A DNA stretch of 64,000 nucleotides from contig LR746274.1 of NCBI GenBank assembly GCA_902729315.2, positions 3,003,037 through 3,067,036 on the forward strand, in the 5' to 3' direction. This document shows positions 1-11,467 of this stretch, one piece after another. The position numbers and the translations under genes are program-made. This stretch comes from Spirodela intermedia (taxonomy: Eukaryota > Streptophyta > Magnoliopsida > Alismatales > Araceae). The notes beneath the pieces are model-generated. The model searched no databases. It worked only from the letters and a program-made list of their open reading frames with translations, and had not been told where the DNA came from. Numbering within the stretch: the first letter of the stretch is position 1; every line of letters begins with the position of its first letter.

Positions 1-1140
1 TTGATAAGGTGATTTCCATACTAGTGAAACTTTGATACCCAAAGATTTACATGAAGACTCTAATAGTGAGGAAGAAAAAGATCTCTCTAACTTGGTGGGT
101 GAGGTTAGCGAGTAGAGTAGAGCAGAACTGGATCCTAAGGACGACCAACCTCTAGTTCCTTTCACGCAAGCACTTCAACTATGGCTGAAGAAGGAACTAG
201 CCTTGGATGAAGAATTAATTAAAATATTCAATTGAGTATAATCATTCATCTTGTGGATGCTATTAATCATATCCCATCAAATGCATAGTTTCTTAAGAAA
301 CTTTGCACGTAGTGCAGAGAAACCCAAAAAGGTTCCACACTTAGAAAACATTGTGACGTTCTATAGAGCCAAGTCTCACAGAAACTTGACCCAAAAGCCC
401 CATTAATCTCATGCAACATAGTTTGATATGAGAGAACTGAAACTAGCACAAGTGATCTTATAGTAAGTAAATAGATCGATAAAACATGTAGGTTTGGTTG
501 AAGATGTAGTTATTAGAGTGAAGGAATCTTATGTCTTTATCGCTTTGCTAATAATTGGCATGCCAACACCAAAAGAGAATAGTAAAACTTTTATCATCCT
601 TGGTTGAGTATTGTTGACCAATATTAATTATAAAAATAAGAATAGTTGACATATCCAAAGGTGGTGATACGGCAGTAATTAATGCTTTAAGATCATTCAA
701 ATACTTGGAAGTGGAAATAAAGTGTCAGATCATAGATATTATATAGATTAGTGTGTAAACAAATACATTTTGATGAGCAACATAGAAGAGGTCTGTATAC
801 CCCTTGATGCCTTTAGAGTCCTTGTGATACTATGCTGGTTGAACTTCCCTTGGTAGCATAAATAGATACCTTGAAAACACATATGCTGAACCCACTAGCC
901 TTGGAGTTGAAGCCCTAACTAGACTAATTGAAGTATGCATATTTAGGACCTAGCTAAACCCTTACAATCATAAGAGACAATCAGATTCTCTTATCTCACC
1001 CTTGAGCAAGAGGTATATGTTATAGATGTTTTGAGGGAGTAGAAATGAACTATAGGCTGGAGGATGGGAGATCTAAAGGAAACTAGCCCCAATATATGTA
1101 GGCATTATGTATATATTGAGGATGATGCTAGATCCAAAAA
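1..1140 (+). mobile_element. Decayed Gypsy (Tat/Athila-type) gag-end, protease and RT-start fragment
   Basis: Broken frames on the plus strand follow the order of a Tat/Athila-type Gypsy polyprotein. A gag-end block reads FLKKLCT at 289-309, followed by a block ending ISCNIV near 420. A retropepsin-like stretch (RSIKH then GLVEDVVIRVK) lies at about 473-523 and an IILG-like piece near 595. The linker LALELKP is near 895. The start of reverse transcriptase, SPNICRHYVYIEDDARSK, is open at 1085-1138. Many stop codons and frame changes separate these blocks, and the protease catalytic DSG/DLG is not recognisable. The similarity stops sharply at 1140, where a different element begins. Lineage is inferred from motif wording recalled from the family; the decay itself is visible. 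Left end is outside the window. Confidence 0.7.
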
Positions 1141-3410
1141 TGTTATACCTGTTCGATAGTGTCTGGCCCATTAGGGCCCATTAGGGCCCTATACATACAC
1201 ATGTAGTCCTCTAATGTTGATGATGAATTCTAAAGTTTCCTTTTTCATTGTCAGCATGGTATCCCTAGGCTCTCTCCGGCTGCCGCCTCCCTCTCCGACA
1301 CGCCGCCCTCCTCTGACGGTGCCCTCCTTTGGCGGCGCCTTTCTCCTCTCGGCAGCGCCCGCCTCCTGGCGCTATTCCTCTCGTCGAGGCCCTCGTCCTC
1401 AGCGGCTGCCGGTCCTCGCGGCAGCCCTCCTCCGCCGCTGCCCCTCGCTGATGTTGCCTCCGCTTCCACCCCTCTCCAAGCCGCCGCGCCACTGTCGGCC
1501 GCTCCTCCAGGTCGCCACGCCGCCACCACCGCAGCCGCCTCTGCGGTCTCCACCACCATGGCTTCCTTCGGGTCACGACTGATATGCCCTTGTCCTCTCT
1601 GCCTTCCTCTACAGGTGCCATGACTTCCCCCTTGGCTATGGTCGTCACCGCTCCTCGGGGTCAGAGTAATGGCCCATCTTCCTACCTTGAGGGCAGTCGT
1701 CCTCCTCATGGGAAGGGCCGTAACTCCTCCCCCTTATGTCCCTATTGTGGCAAGTAGAACTAATAGGCCAACAAATGCTAGAAACAATTCAGCAAACCTA
1801 CTTCCACTTAGCCAACGATGGCTCTTTTGCCTCCCGTCTCACCTACTCCTTCAAACATCCTCACCCCGACTTTCAACGTCAACTTGACATCTGCGGAGTA
1901 TGAAGTATGATATGTTTCGCCGCTACATCAATCTATATAGTCTTAATAGTGCCTCCTCTTCCGCTAGCCTCGCCTTATTTCCAGCTCCCTCCACGTTAGA
2001 TACACATGTTCTACTTGCTTCTTCTCCATCATCGTGGATTATTGACTCGGGGGCCTCCACTCATATGACCATCACTTTATTCCTTTTATCTTCATATCAA
2101 CCTATGTCCTCATATCCCTGTCACTATTACTAATGATTGAACTTGTTTGTTCAAAGGCTGTGGCACTACCCTCACCACTCTTGACCTTCTCCTCTAGTAA
2201 GTCCTCCATGTTCTTGGTTTTCCTATGAACTTTCTCTCGATTAATGTCATAACTCATGCTCTTGGTTGTATCGTGATCTGCACATCAGGTAGAGGATTAG
2301 TTTGGGCCATGAGGCAAGTTAAATCCCACTATCACATCTGCTTTCTAAAAAGGTGACATGACAAACTCATTGATGATGCAATGTGGGAGCATGACATCAA
2401 CCTTTGACAATTTTATGAGATCATTTTTGTTGAACCCTCTTTTGGCCTTTGTGCACTTTTTGTTGCTTCTACCGTCACTTCTTCCCTTTTATGACATCAA
2501 TAGTTAGATCGTTCTTATTTTGAGAAACTTTAAAAAACTTTACCATGATTTTCTTTTAAGAAGTTTATGTGCAAGTCATGTTAGTTGGGTAAATATCACC
2601 ATTCTTCCTACCTCAGTCGAGATGGTATTTCCTCTTCTATCTTCTTTTATCTCATCCATTATCATGTATGGGGTCCTCATATTTTTTTCATCTTGAGCCA
2701 TCGATATTACATCATTCTTATTGATGACTATATCTATGTCAATTGGGTATACCTCCTATGTGATTGCTTTGAAGTTGTCACTACTGTTATTCACTTTATC
2801 ATGGAAGTCATCACTTAATAGTCCATTGCACCGAAAATTCTTCACACTAACAATGCCTTCGAATTTATCCAACCTCTCTTCAAATCTTCTACATTGATTA
2901 TAACATTATCTATAAAATCACTTGTCTTTATACCTCGCAGTAGAATGGTGTCACTAAATGCAAACATCATCAGCTCCTTGATATCACTCACACCCTACTT
3001 CTTGAGATGAATGTCTCACATTATTTTTGAACCAATATCCTCATGACAGCTACTTACCTCTAAAATTGACTTCCTTCCGTACTTTTAGGTGGGGTCATTT
3101 TTTTTTCACACCTACACCTCACTCTTTTTTCTTTTCCTCCTCGAATCTTTAGATGCATTACCTTCGTCCAAGATCACTCTTTTTTTCTATCTAAACTCAT
3201 CTCTCATGCTCTCAAAGAGAGTCTTTATCGGCTACTCCTGAATATAGAAGGGCTATCAACTTTACTTTCTTGACACTTATCGCTACATTATGTCAGTTGC
3301 CATCACTTTCTAGAAGGAGTCTCCTCTCTTCTCTTCTACTTTTTCTCCTCTTTCTCGAGATGTCATCTCTCTTCCACCTAAGTTTTCCCTCTTAGTGGTC
3401 CTTGTGGATC
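1141..3410 (+). mobile_element. Decayed Copia-type retrotransposon fragment (LTR?, gag, protease, integrase)
   Basis: Copia order is readable on the plus strand. A gag zinc knuckle with exact C-x2-C-x4-x-x4-C spacing lies at 1737-1778, but the histidine and nearby codons are stops. The aspartic protease motif WIIDSGASTHMT (2035-2070) is intact. The integrase core follows: HVWGP at 2663-2677, IDDYIYVNWVYLL at 2720-2758, TNNAFEF near 2846-2866 and a Q-stop-NGV block at 2938-2952. The start of the RT-side linker (FIGYS then KGY) is at about 3221-3270. All three integrase catalytic acids are replaced. The left boundary at 1141 starts TGTTATACC, and TGGTATC at 1257 resembles a Met-tRNA primer site, so 1141-1255 may be a short or truncated LTR. 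No RT, RNase H or 3' LTR is visible; the relic ends where another LTR starts. Confidence 0.75.
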
Positions 3411-4973
3411 TGATAAGTCCAAATTTTAATAGTTTTGCATTGCTATTTTAATTCAGACTTAACTAATAACAATTAAGAATTTTTTTCTCTTAGTTACTCT
3501 ATGTAAGACATAGGACAAGTAAGGAGTTGATCCACAAGGTGACAGAAATTCAATTTTAGAATTGTTTGAGGCTTAATAGAATTTTTTGGAATTTATCGGT
3601 ACAAAAAATGTAGCTAATGATTATAATTTTATTTTGTAGTATTTGTTTCTATTTTTAATTGTTTTTTATTTTTATTATTTTTAAATGCAAACGAATAACA
3701 ATAAATAATAATAAAATAGTTTACCTTGGCGTTTGACGGTCGGGTCAAGGGGGGGGGGGGAGGGCTACGCAGTTCGCAGATCTCCCATGACCGTTTTCAG
3801 ACAACTGAAATTTAGGACTTCTGATTACGTCCGAAAGGGTAAAGAGAGAGAGGGCAACAGGCATGCAGCGATCGGCAGCGAGCGCACGGGCGCTGGCGAC
3901 AGGCGGCGGCAGTGGCAGTGGACGTGTGGCGGCTGGCGATGCATCCACTGGTGTCAACGGATGTGCAGCTGCTGGCGATAGGCGGCAGCGTTGGTCGGCG
4001 GACGGGAGAGATGAGGAGCGGCGGATCACAACGGCCATAGACGAGGAAATGGATGACCTCCTTTTTTTGTGAATTTTTTATAGGACTAACTGGAGAGAGA
4101 AAGGATGACGTCAAGAGAAAGGCACGAATCTTAAAGAGAGCAAATGGACGAAATGGTAGGGTAGAGAGAGAAATGGAAGGAAAATGAAGGGAAAATGATG
4201 AAAAGCAACGGAGATGAAGAGAAATGATGATTTGATGCAAACTTAAGTTCTTAAAAAACGTAGTGCTCATTTCTTGAGCCCTCAATATATCCTCTTAAGT
4301 TTGGATCCTTATATTCCACCAGGATTGGGCATTTTTTTCCAAGTTAAAGAAGAGAGAAGATTGAATGATTACTTGAAGAAGCTTACACCAAGCAAGGAGA
4401 ATCCTTGGACCCTGGAGAGCTTTGTCTTGCTGGCCAGCCTTTTGCTAGAGCACGTCCAGAATAACCCAAGAAAGAGAGGAGAAAAGAGTTTTTATACATG
4501 GACAAGTATGACTAAAATGCCCCTTCATAATTTCCTAATCTCTCTCCATGAATTTCGAAATCACTTCCTCCAAAATGGATTTAGGAAGATCTAAATGGGC
4601 CTAGACATAGCCCCAAAATCTCATCTAATTTCTCTTTGAAGCTCCAAAAACCGAAATTCCTCCAAAATACTGTTAGCCCATTAAGCTAATTTTTATCCAC
4701 TAAAGTACTCCTACTTTACTGTCGATTTCTGTTAAATTCTAAAACGCATGAAAACTTGAAGATATTTATTAGTAATAAAATTGCTTGACTTCACAGAAGT
4801 CAAGAAGGGTTAGTCAAAATCATGCAAAATTCATGCATAATGTGCAAATAGTGAAATTAATGTAAATCCAAGAATATTTAAATAATTTTGTTAATAACAT
4901 GATATTTTCAGAATTTAAATGAATAAAAATCAGATGAAAGTTAAGAAATAATCAACACAAATATCATGTATCA
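3411..4973 (-). mobile_element. Gypsy-type LTR (solo or 3' LTR), reverse orientation
   Basis: The block is bounded by TGATAAGTCC on the left and TGTATCA on the right, giving a 5-base inverted terminus TGATA/TATCA. Just outside the right end, the minus strand reads AATTAAGTTGGGGG, a typical Gypsy polypurine tract, preceded by the phrase GGACTAGCAATGAATTAAG that often ends Tat/Athila internal regions. This makes the block a 3' LTR on the minus strand, about 1563 bp. It contains a G12 run (3749-3760) and a GC-rich patch (3730-4040) with several overlapping open frames that I regard as non-coding. I did not find the partner 5' LTR. Confidence 0.55.
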
Positions 4974-5650
4974 ACAACCCCCAACTTAATTCATTGCTAG
5001 TCCTTTAGCAATGCCCTTTTATTTTTCTCAAGTTGTCCATCCATCCTTGAAATAAAAGGATATAAGGATGAAGTGCTCAAAATATCAATAACACTTTTAA
5101 GCATGAATATCCCCATGAAATACTAAACGTTCATTATCGATCCCTTTGTAGTTTTGGAAAGAGCTAGTGGTCACGAAGGGTAAAGCTTACTTCTCTCCAG
5201 TTATCATACTATAAGCCAAGAATTTACTCACATCACACATGTAAATAGTGGGCCTCACACCTCTCAAAGCAAGATCACTCACTCCCAGGTATGGCTACTT
5301 AGTGTTTGAGTTTCCCACTAACTTTCCTCCTACCTGAAAATTAGAAATACATATTCTTCTCCTCCTATATGAACATAGAATATCAAGCATGTATCAATGA
5401 AACCAATGGTGGTACGACTCCTTTCTAACTAGATGTACAGAGAGAAGAGAATGGTGGATGGCTCCAAAAAAGAGGTAATGATAGATATAGGGTAATGAAT
5501 GTAAAAATGTTATGACTTTTGATAAGTTGCTCCCAAGATTTAAAGTGAAAGGGGGAAAATAGAATAAAGAGGAAAGAAGAAAAAGCCCAACACAAATATC
5601 ATGACAGCAAGAAATGAAGAAGTGGGCAAGCATGTCCTGCACAGTTTAAA
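4974..5650 (-). mobile_element. 3' non-coding interior and polypurine tract of the reverse Gypsy element
   Basis: Reading the minus strand towards 4974, the sequence ends in an A-rich stretch, ACTAGCAATG and then the G-rich tract next to the LTR, as expected for the untranslated tail of a Tat/Athila-type element. No integrase or other pol motif can be read here. The upper boundary is arbitrary: beyond about 5650 I cannot tell element from surrounding DNA. Confidence 0.4.
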
Positions 5651-6634
5651 AAGAAAAGAGAATGAAACAATCCTAACTAAATCCCCTTATACTAATTTTT
5701 TTTATTGATGTTAAGAATTTCCAGATTTTTTTATTTTTTTTAATTTTTTAGTTTTTGGGGAAAACCAAAATACCAAAATGAAAATTGAAACTAATTTCAT
5801 ATACAAAGATAAGGACAAACTACCTAGGAACTACTCACTAAATCAAACGTGAAAACACTAAAGAATATTTCTTGTTGTAGATCCAAACTAGTAATTCAAA
5901 TGTGTTGAGCAAATACCAAGATAGATGAACGAATATAGGTTAGAAGATGTAGAATGAAATTGAAATATCTGACCAAAGTGATATCATTTACTTCTGCTTG
6001 AACTAAATGGAATTTGAACAAGGTACACAAAAATTCGTGGATATATAAACCAAGACTACAACATTCCATAATTTATACATCAATAAGAGACATTTCTCTC
6101 TGGATTAAAAGGTCTGGCTTTATAGTTTTAGGTTTTGTTTATTTCTAGGGGAACTCAAATCTAGATGGAATAGACCATTTACTGTTCTTAAAGCACATGA
6201 CCATGAATATGTAACAATTGTTTACCCCAAGAATGGTCAAATAATTTAAAGTGAATGGCCAAAGATTAAAACCTTAATAGGAAAATGAATTTTAAAGTAA
6301 GAAAGAATCCATACATTTGAGTGATTTAGATTTATTGATATTGTTACATCTACTTGAAGATGTAAAACTAAGCATTTGTTGAGGGGCAACCCCACGTTTC
6401 CTTTGGGGACTTTATTTTTATTTAGTTTTCTTCTCTTTTTTTATTCTATTTTAATAAATACAGAACAATCCTAAGATTAATGGATGGGCAGACACAATGC
6501 AAAATGTAGCAACCTCTCAAAACATAATGAGCCTTCTAAATCCACCTTTATAATCTTTTTATATACATCCTGCTTTTATTTTGTCTATATATACTCTTGT
6601 TATTTGCCTACATGGTGTCGTTGGGGTCACTAAC
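5651..6634. other. AT-rich stretch, no gene seen
   Basis: No splice-compatible coding block or recognisable protein motif is visible on either strand. Given its neighbours it is probably more retroelement interior, but nothing in it proves that. Confidence 0.5.
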
Positions 6635-8601
6635 ACTTTAAGTTGGGGGTGAGGATGAGAGAAAACTATGGCTATATTGATATTTGAAAATTTTTGAAAT
6701 TTTTAACAATAACTAGTATATATTTCTGTAGGAATATAAATTAATACAACAAACCCTAACATTGTTTCATGCTTTAAGTTTCATGTTAGAGGCATAAATT
6801 AGTAGAAATTATTCAATTAAAATATTCTAAGATGACTGTGCCAAATCTAGAAAATGAGTTAGAGATTGGAAATGAGCATGACTAAAGTCCTACATTATTA
6901 GACTAGAGGAATTGTGAGAAAATACATTTACTCTAGCATATATATGAATATATATAGAATAGCATGTCAAAAATGAAACCCCAAATGCCATAAAATTTAA
7001 TTTAAAAGTTTAAGCTTGATCCCTCTACCTCCTCCCAATAGGTGACAACTGATAGTGTTCTTCCCATTTCTTTGTGATTTTTTTTTCTTTTTTGCGATTT
7101 AAATTTAGTCATTGTTCATTTCTAGGGCTTTATTTATGATTTCACTTGAACTCATTTGTTTGGCTATCCTAGGTATCTAACGGGGGAAAATCTTGATTTT
7201 CAATTTTTAATTTGGTTTAATTTAATTTTTAATAATTTAATTTTTTTGAATTTATTTTGACTCTTGCTCTTCTTGTTTTTGCATCTGATTTCATATAGTT
7301 TGGTAAACACACTGTTCATTTCTATCTTCCACCCAGCGGAGTTAGTTCTCTCATTTCATGTTTTTGTGTTTGTAGTTTCTTCTCTCTCTCTTCCCTTAAT
7401 TTCATTGTTTTCTGTATATTAGGCTATTTCATTTCTTTAATTGCTTTTTTCAGATCAAGAATCTGACGCCAAAAAAGGAGGAACAAAGATCTAATTGTCT
7501 TTGTTGCAGTTGATTGAGTGTAGAACATCTCTTCTACTCCCCTTCTCATTTGTTTCTTTCAAGAAACATTTATGTCGATTTAGATTTTTTTAAGGAATGT
7601 AATAAATTATCACTAGATATATTATCTCCCTTGTGAAGTTGACCTGCACTCACTAAAATTACTTGATTTAATTTACGGTGAATTTGGTTTTATAAATATT
7701 CAATTTGACATCTCTTAACATAACAACTAAGAGTGATCAAATTTTGGTGTCATTGTTAGGGAAGATTATATCAAACTAGTGTCAGTTTGAGTGTTTCTCT
7801 TACTTTAATTGGTTTCTTATTTTTTGCATCTATTTCATGTTATTTTAAGTACTAAATAAATAAGAGAATCGAGTGTGGAAGGATCTAGATGAAGGCAGGA
7901 AAATTGAAGTTTCAGAAAAATTTTGGTAACTTTATCCTGAATTTTAGACAAAAGACTTCTTGATTTATCAACCTTGCCTCTTCAATATCTTATTTTTATT
8001 ATTTTTATTTATATACTTATACAAATAAAAAATTTGCCATATCCACATTTCATATTTACTCATCTTTCCTTCCATTCACATAGTACATTGCATGCTAATG
8101 TCATCATTGCTAGGTAGATCCTTGCATGTTATTAGTTTTTCATAGTCATTATCTTAGTTAATTCTGTTATCTCTTTTCATTCTATTTAAGTTTTTTTTTA
8201 TTGACTGCACTGCATTATTTATAAAAAATCCATATAGAGACATCTTTCTAGGAGTATGTATGCAAGTGAAATGATCTCAAAACCAGTTTTACTAGACCCT
8301 ATACCTAATATTGAAAGGAAATTACATCCTAAACCAAAGATCATTAGGAATATGGCTGACCAAAACAAACATAATATAGCACCCATGGATGTTTACCTTG
8401 ACCTATGAGAGGTGACTTTACACTAAACGAATATAGATCTAACCCTCATAATGTACTAATAGATCCCAATGTCCACTTTAGAATTAAGCATAATACTCTC
8501 CAAATGTTCCTAAATTTTATGGACACCCAAATGAGGAGCCATATTACTACTTAGATCAATCCTTATATATTTATGATAAGGAACCAATGTGTTGTTGATG
8601 A
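6635..8601 (+). mobile_element. Gypsy-type relic: polypurine tract, LTR, primer site and gag start
   Basis: A plus-strand tract TTTAAGTTGGGGG (about 6638-6650) is followed by TGAGGATG, a possible LTR start. At 7745-7762 the sequence TGGTGTCATTGTTAGGGA matches the Tat/Athila primer-site region TGGCGCCGTTGCCGGGGA except for six transitions; AGTGATCA at about 7733-7740 could be the LTR end. Downstream, a gag-like phrase runs open from 8503 to a stop near 8598 (VPKFYGHPNEEPYYYLDQ and on), matching the PKFYG..NEEPY block of plant Gypsy gag. A stretch near 8350 may carry the gag start. The order tract-LTR-primer site-gag is what a tandem or rearranged element would leave. LTR limits are inferred. 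Confidence 0.5.
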
Positions 8602-9560
8602 ATTTTTTAGATTTTGTTAAAAATGTGAAAATTTTCGAGGAAAAGAAAAAATAATTTATATTGAAAATATTGAGAAATTATTAGAATCTGAATTTCAAGA
8701 AAATTCAATTAATCACAATGCAACTCTTTACCTAACTAGTTCCAATTAATCAAGAGAAGTGGTTGCCTATTTCTTAACAACTTGTAATTTTTTGTATAAT
8801 GAATCACCTTTATATATTTTATTCTAAGTCTTTGAGCCATGTACTTTAAATATTCGCTCATTTTATGAATGTGCTTTATGCTCTTTATTATGCAAATGGC
8901 ATAAATAATTTCTAGTCTAGAACACTGGATTTTATATTAGAAAATTTTGGATTTTTCGAATTATCATTTATCTCTAAAATCCTAATTTCAGAGCATAAAA
9001 AGTGGAATAAATGTTGTAATGAGCGAATCTCTTTAGCTATGGAAAAACTTACTAAATATATAAATCTTTCTGTGGCATTTTTTAAACCATTATGCACCAA
9101 GAAAGGTCTCAATTGATAAGACCATTTCCATGACACTTCATAATAGATCTAACTAGTTATATTCCTAAAGTAATCTTCCGAGTAGAAATGGAAACAGATT
9201 ATCACTGAACATCAAAATGAACAGAATAAAGTATAAAAATATATAGTAACGTTTAACGCTTTTTGGTGATTGAATTCATTTCAGGCCATGATTTATTTGT
9301 GTAAGACTCATGCAAAAGGTGTAAGTGAAATATCCCATTGGAAGTAGTAACCTATAAATAGAGACAAAACCTGCTGCAAATGATAACTTCAAAATTTTTC
9401 CAATCTTGTAAACAAAGTTCAGAGAATTGACTTACATTTTCTGGTTACTGCAGCGTCTATTGGGAAACAGTTTCAATGGAAGCGCAATCATTAGTTGCGT
9501 CTGAATTGGCCATGTCGTACGATCAATTTTGGCATGGAACTGGCGGCGTGCCTAATCTAT
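8602..9560. other. AT-rich stretch, no gene seen
   Basis: Open frames are short and share no motif I recognise. It may continue the gag region of the preceding relic, but the frame is lost. Confidence 0.45.
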
Positions 9561-10885
9561 CCACTGAGGTAGAAAGGGTCTAGCCCACACTTCCCCTGGG
9601 AGAAACGGGACAGGCAAGCGATGCGATAACGTAGAGTAGTATAGATATATGCAAAGAGAGAAAGAAAGACGAGCCAATATTTTACGTTCCAAGGACCTAA
9701 CGTACTTATCCCTTGAAACTTTCCGAGACAGTAGTGGCGACTCCGGGTCAAGCGCGAGGTCTCTTCACATGGCTTGTCGTTCGCCGTGCATTTGCGGTAA
9801 CTCGACGGAGATGGAGTTGATGGATGATGATGGGAGTCGGGGAGGAAGGTACCTGACGAGTATCATCTCCATTTATTATTTAGCCTCCAAGCCCGCAGAA
9901 ACGGCGAGAGTAAGGCTGGGATGCCGATGGGATCATGTCCTTCTCCACTTTCCACAGTCTCTATAGGTTTACTTCAGTTACCAATGCCCCACACGGTACG
10001 AGAGAGATACAGGCAGGAGGCCTCCTGCACTGTTGAGGGCAACTGTTTAAGGACTGACGAGAAGAACTCCCCATGGCTCGAAGCGTCCCGTGAGTTGGAT
10101 ATCATAGAGAAGGGAAGACTTTTCAATAGCGTCGAATCCCTCGCTTTCAGCCCTTTCGCCCGCAGTTTCCGATCCCTCCCAGTCGTCAGTCGTCCTCGAT
10201 AGCCTCGAAATGGCCCTCACTTCCCCTACTCCAGCACTGATAAATCCATGGGTCTCATTTTTAAGGTTAAAAGAGCCAATCATCCGCCAAACACGGTGCT
10301 GTTACCTGCTTCCGTCCGAGGGGAGCGTGAGTTACACTTTCCTGCGGGTCAATAAACCACGGGTTTAATTGAGTAATAGGATCGGCGAGCTAGAGATGGG
10401 AAGAGAGGGAGATAGAGGGTAGAGTGAGAGTGGGAGACAGGGAAAGAGAGAAACATGGACAGAGGGGGGGAGAGAGTCTCGTTGGGCAATCAATTTCACA
10501 ACCCGAAGGCCCCTCGTGACCGCCCTAGAACGGGTCGGCAAAGTTACAGTAAAGCAACTGCGCAGACAGAAGGAATCATATCTCGTGCCTCCAAACTACT
10601 TTCATAAGGTACGTACGTTAACACCTCAGCAAAATACGACTGCGAAAGAAAACATCTTTAGAGACCTTTGAGGGGAATTCGAAGATTCAAGCCGAACGGG
10701 AGATAGTGCTATTTATGGTGAAAGAGAGAGAACGAGAGGCATACACAGAGAGATAGATTGGAGAAGGCCCCCCAATTTGAGTTTCTAAAAGAAATGAGAG
10801 CTCGTTCTCTCCCGCCCTATTTTTCTGACTCGCTTTCTGTCGCGTACCCACGCAATCACTCTATGTTAGTATCGTCCTTATCTTC
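9561..10885. other. GC-richer downstream flank of the zinc-finger gene
   Basis: Base composition changes from AT-rich to balanced, and purine-rich GA tracts appear (for example 10396-10470). Overlapping frames of 60-105 codons occur on both strands, but none has a known motif or plausible splice structure. Since the zinc-finger gene is read leftwards, this interval would hold its 3' UTR and terminator. No poly(A) site can be fixed by eye. Confidence 0.4.
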
Positions 10886-11467
10886 TTAGCTTTCCTCGAA
10901 CAAGTTGGCATGACTCTGCTCAGAATACAGCGACAAGGTGAGATCGAGCTTGACGGTGGCGTCGGACGTGTACAGTGGGGAAGCATCAGGCTGGCTCTCT
11001 CTCCATTGATAACCCCTGCCCTCAACGCAGTGGACACTGGCCTTAGCCGGCGATGGCAAACGTTCTCCTGCCGGTTCTGAACATTGAACGGAAGCCCTGC
11101 GCCAGTTCAAGAGATCGTCCGCCTGTCCGGGATCCTCAAATCGGGGAACAGCACCGCCACCGCTGTAAGAGCCAAAGCCATCGAGGGATCCTGCGGAGAG
11201 AGACGATATCCTTCCCCCGTGGGGGGTGATAAGCGGCGACGAGAGGCTTGGCTCGCAGAGAACGCCGCCGCCGCTGCGTTGCTTCTTATGGGCATTCTGG
11301 TGCCCCCCTAGGGCCTGAGACTTGAGGAACTTCTTGTCGCAGAAGAGGCAGCGGAAGAGCCGGACGTCCCTCTCGTTGCCGCACGGTCGCAGCGGCGAAG
11401 CCAGCGTCAAGGAAAGATCCAGAGAAACTGGCGGCATGCTGGGGGAAGACGGCGGCGGAGTTCCCAT
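10886..11467 (-). CDS. C2H2 (QALGGH-type) zinc-finger transcriptional repressor
   Basis: This intronless frame encodes 193 residues. It has one plant-type C2H2 finger: C40 and C43, then QALGGH (51-56) with zinc ligands H56 and H60. Two EAR-type repression motifs flank it, SLDLSLTL at 15-22 and LDLTLSL at 174-180. One-finger proteins of this plant family are nuclear regulators of development or trichome formation that recruit TOPLESS-type corepressors through EAR motifs; DNA contact by QALGGH fingers is established for the family. The middle (65-170) is Ser/Gly/Pro-rich and unordered. The start at 11467 is the first ATG before the first EAR motif. A CT/GA tract lies about 220 bp upstream. I cannot name the exact orthologue (KNUCKLES-, LATE FLOWERING- and ZFP-type genes share this plan). 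Confidence 0.88.
   Translation of the reverse strand: MGTPPPSSPSMPPVSLDLSLTLASPLRPCGNERDVRLFRCLFCDKKFLKSQALGGHQNAHKKQRSGGGVLCEPSLSSPLITPHGGRISSLSAGSLDGFGSYSGGGAVPRFEDPGQADDLLNWRRASVQCSEPAGERLPSPAKASVHCVEGRGYQWRESQPDASPLYTSDATVKLDLTLSLYSEQSHANLFEES

Noticed and set aside
1214-1709. Pro/Arg-rich frames on both strands
   Set aside because: Part of the degenerate Copia gag leader; no conserved domain and both strands open because of GC bias.
3733-4285. Overlapping frames (82-157 codons) in a GC-rich patch
   Set aside because: They sit inside a likely LTR, overlap on both strands and have low-complexity composition without known motifs.
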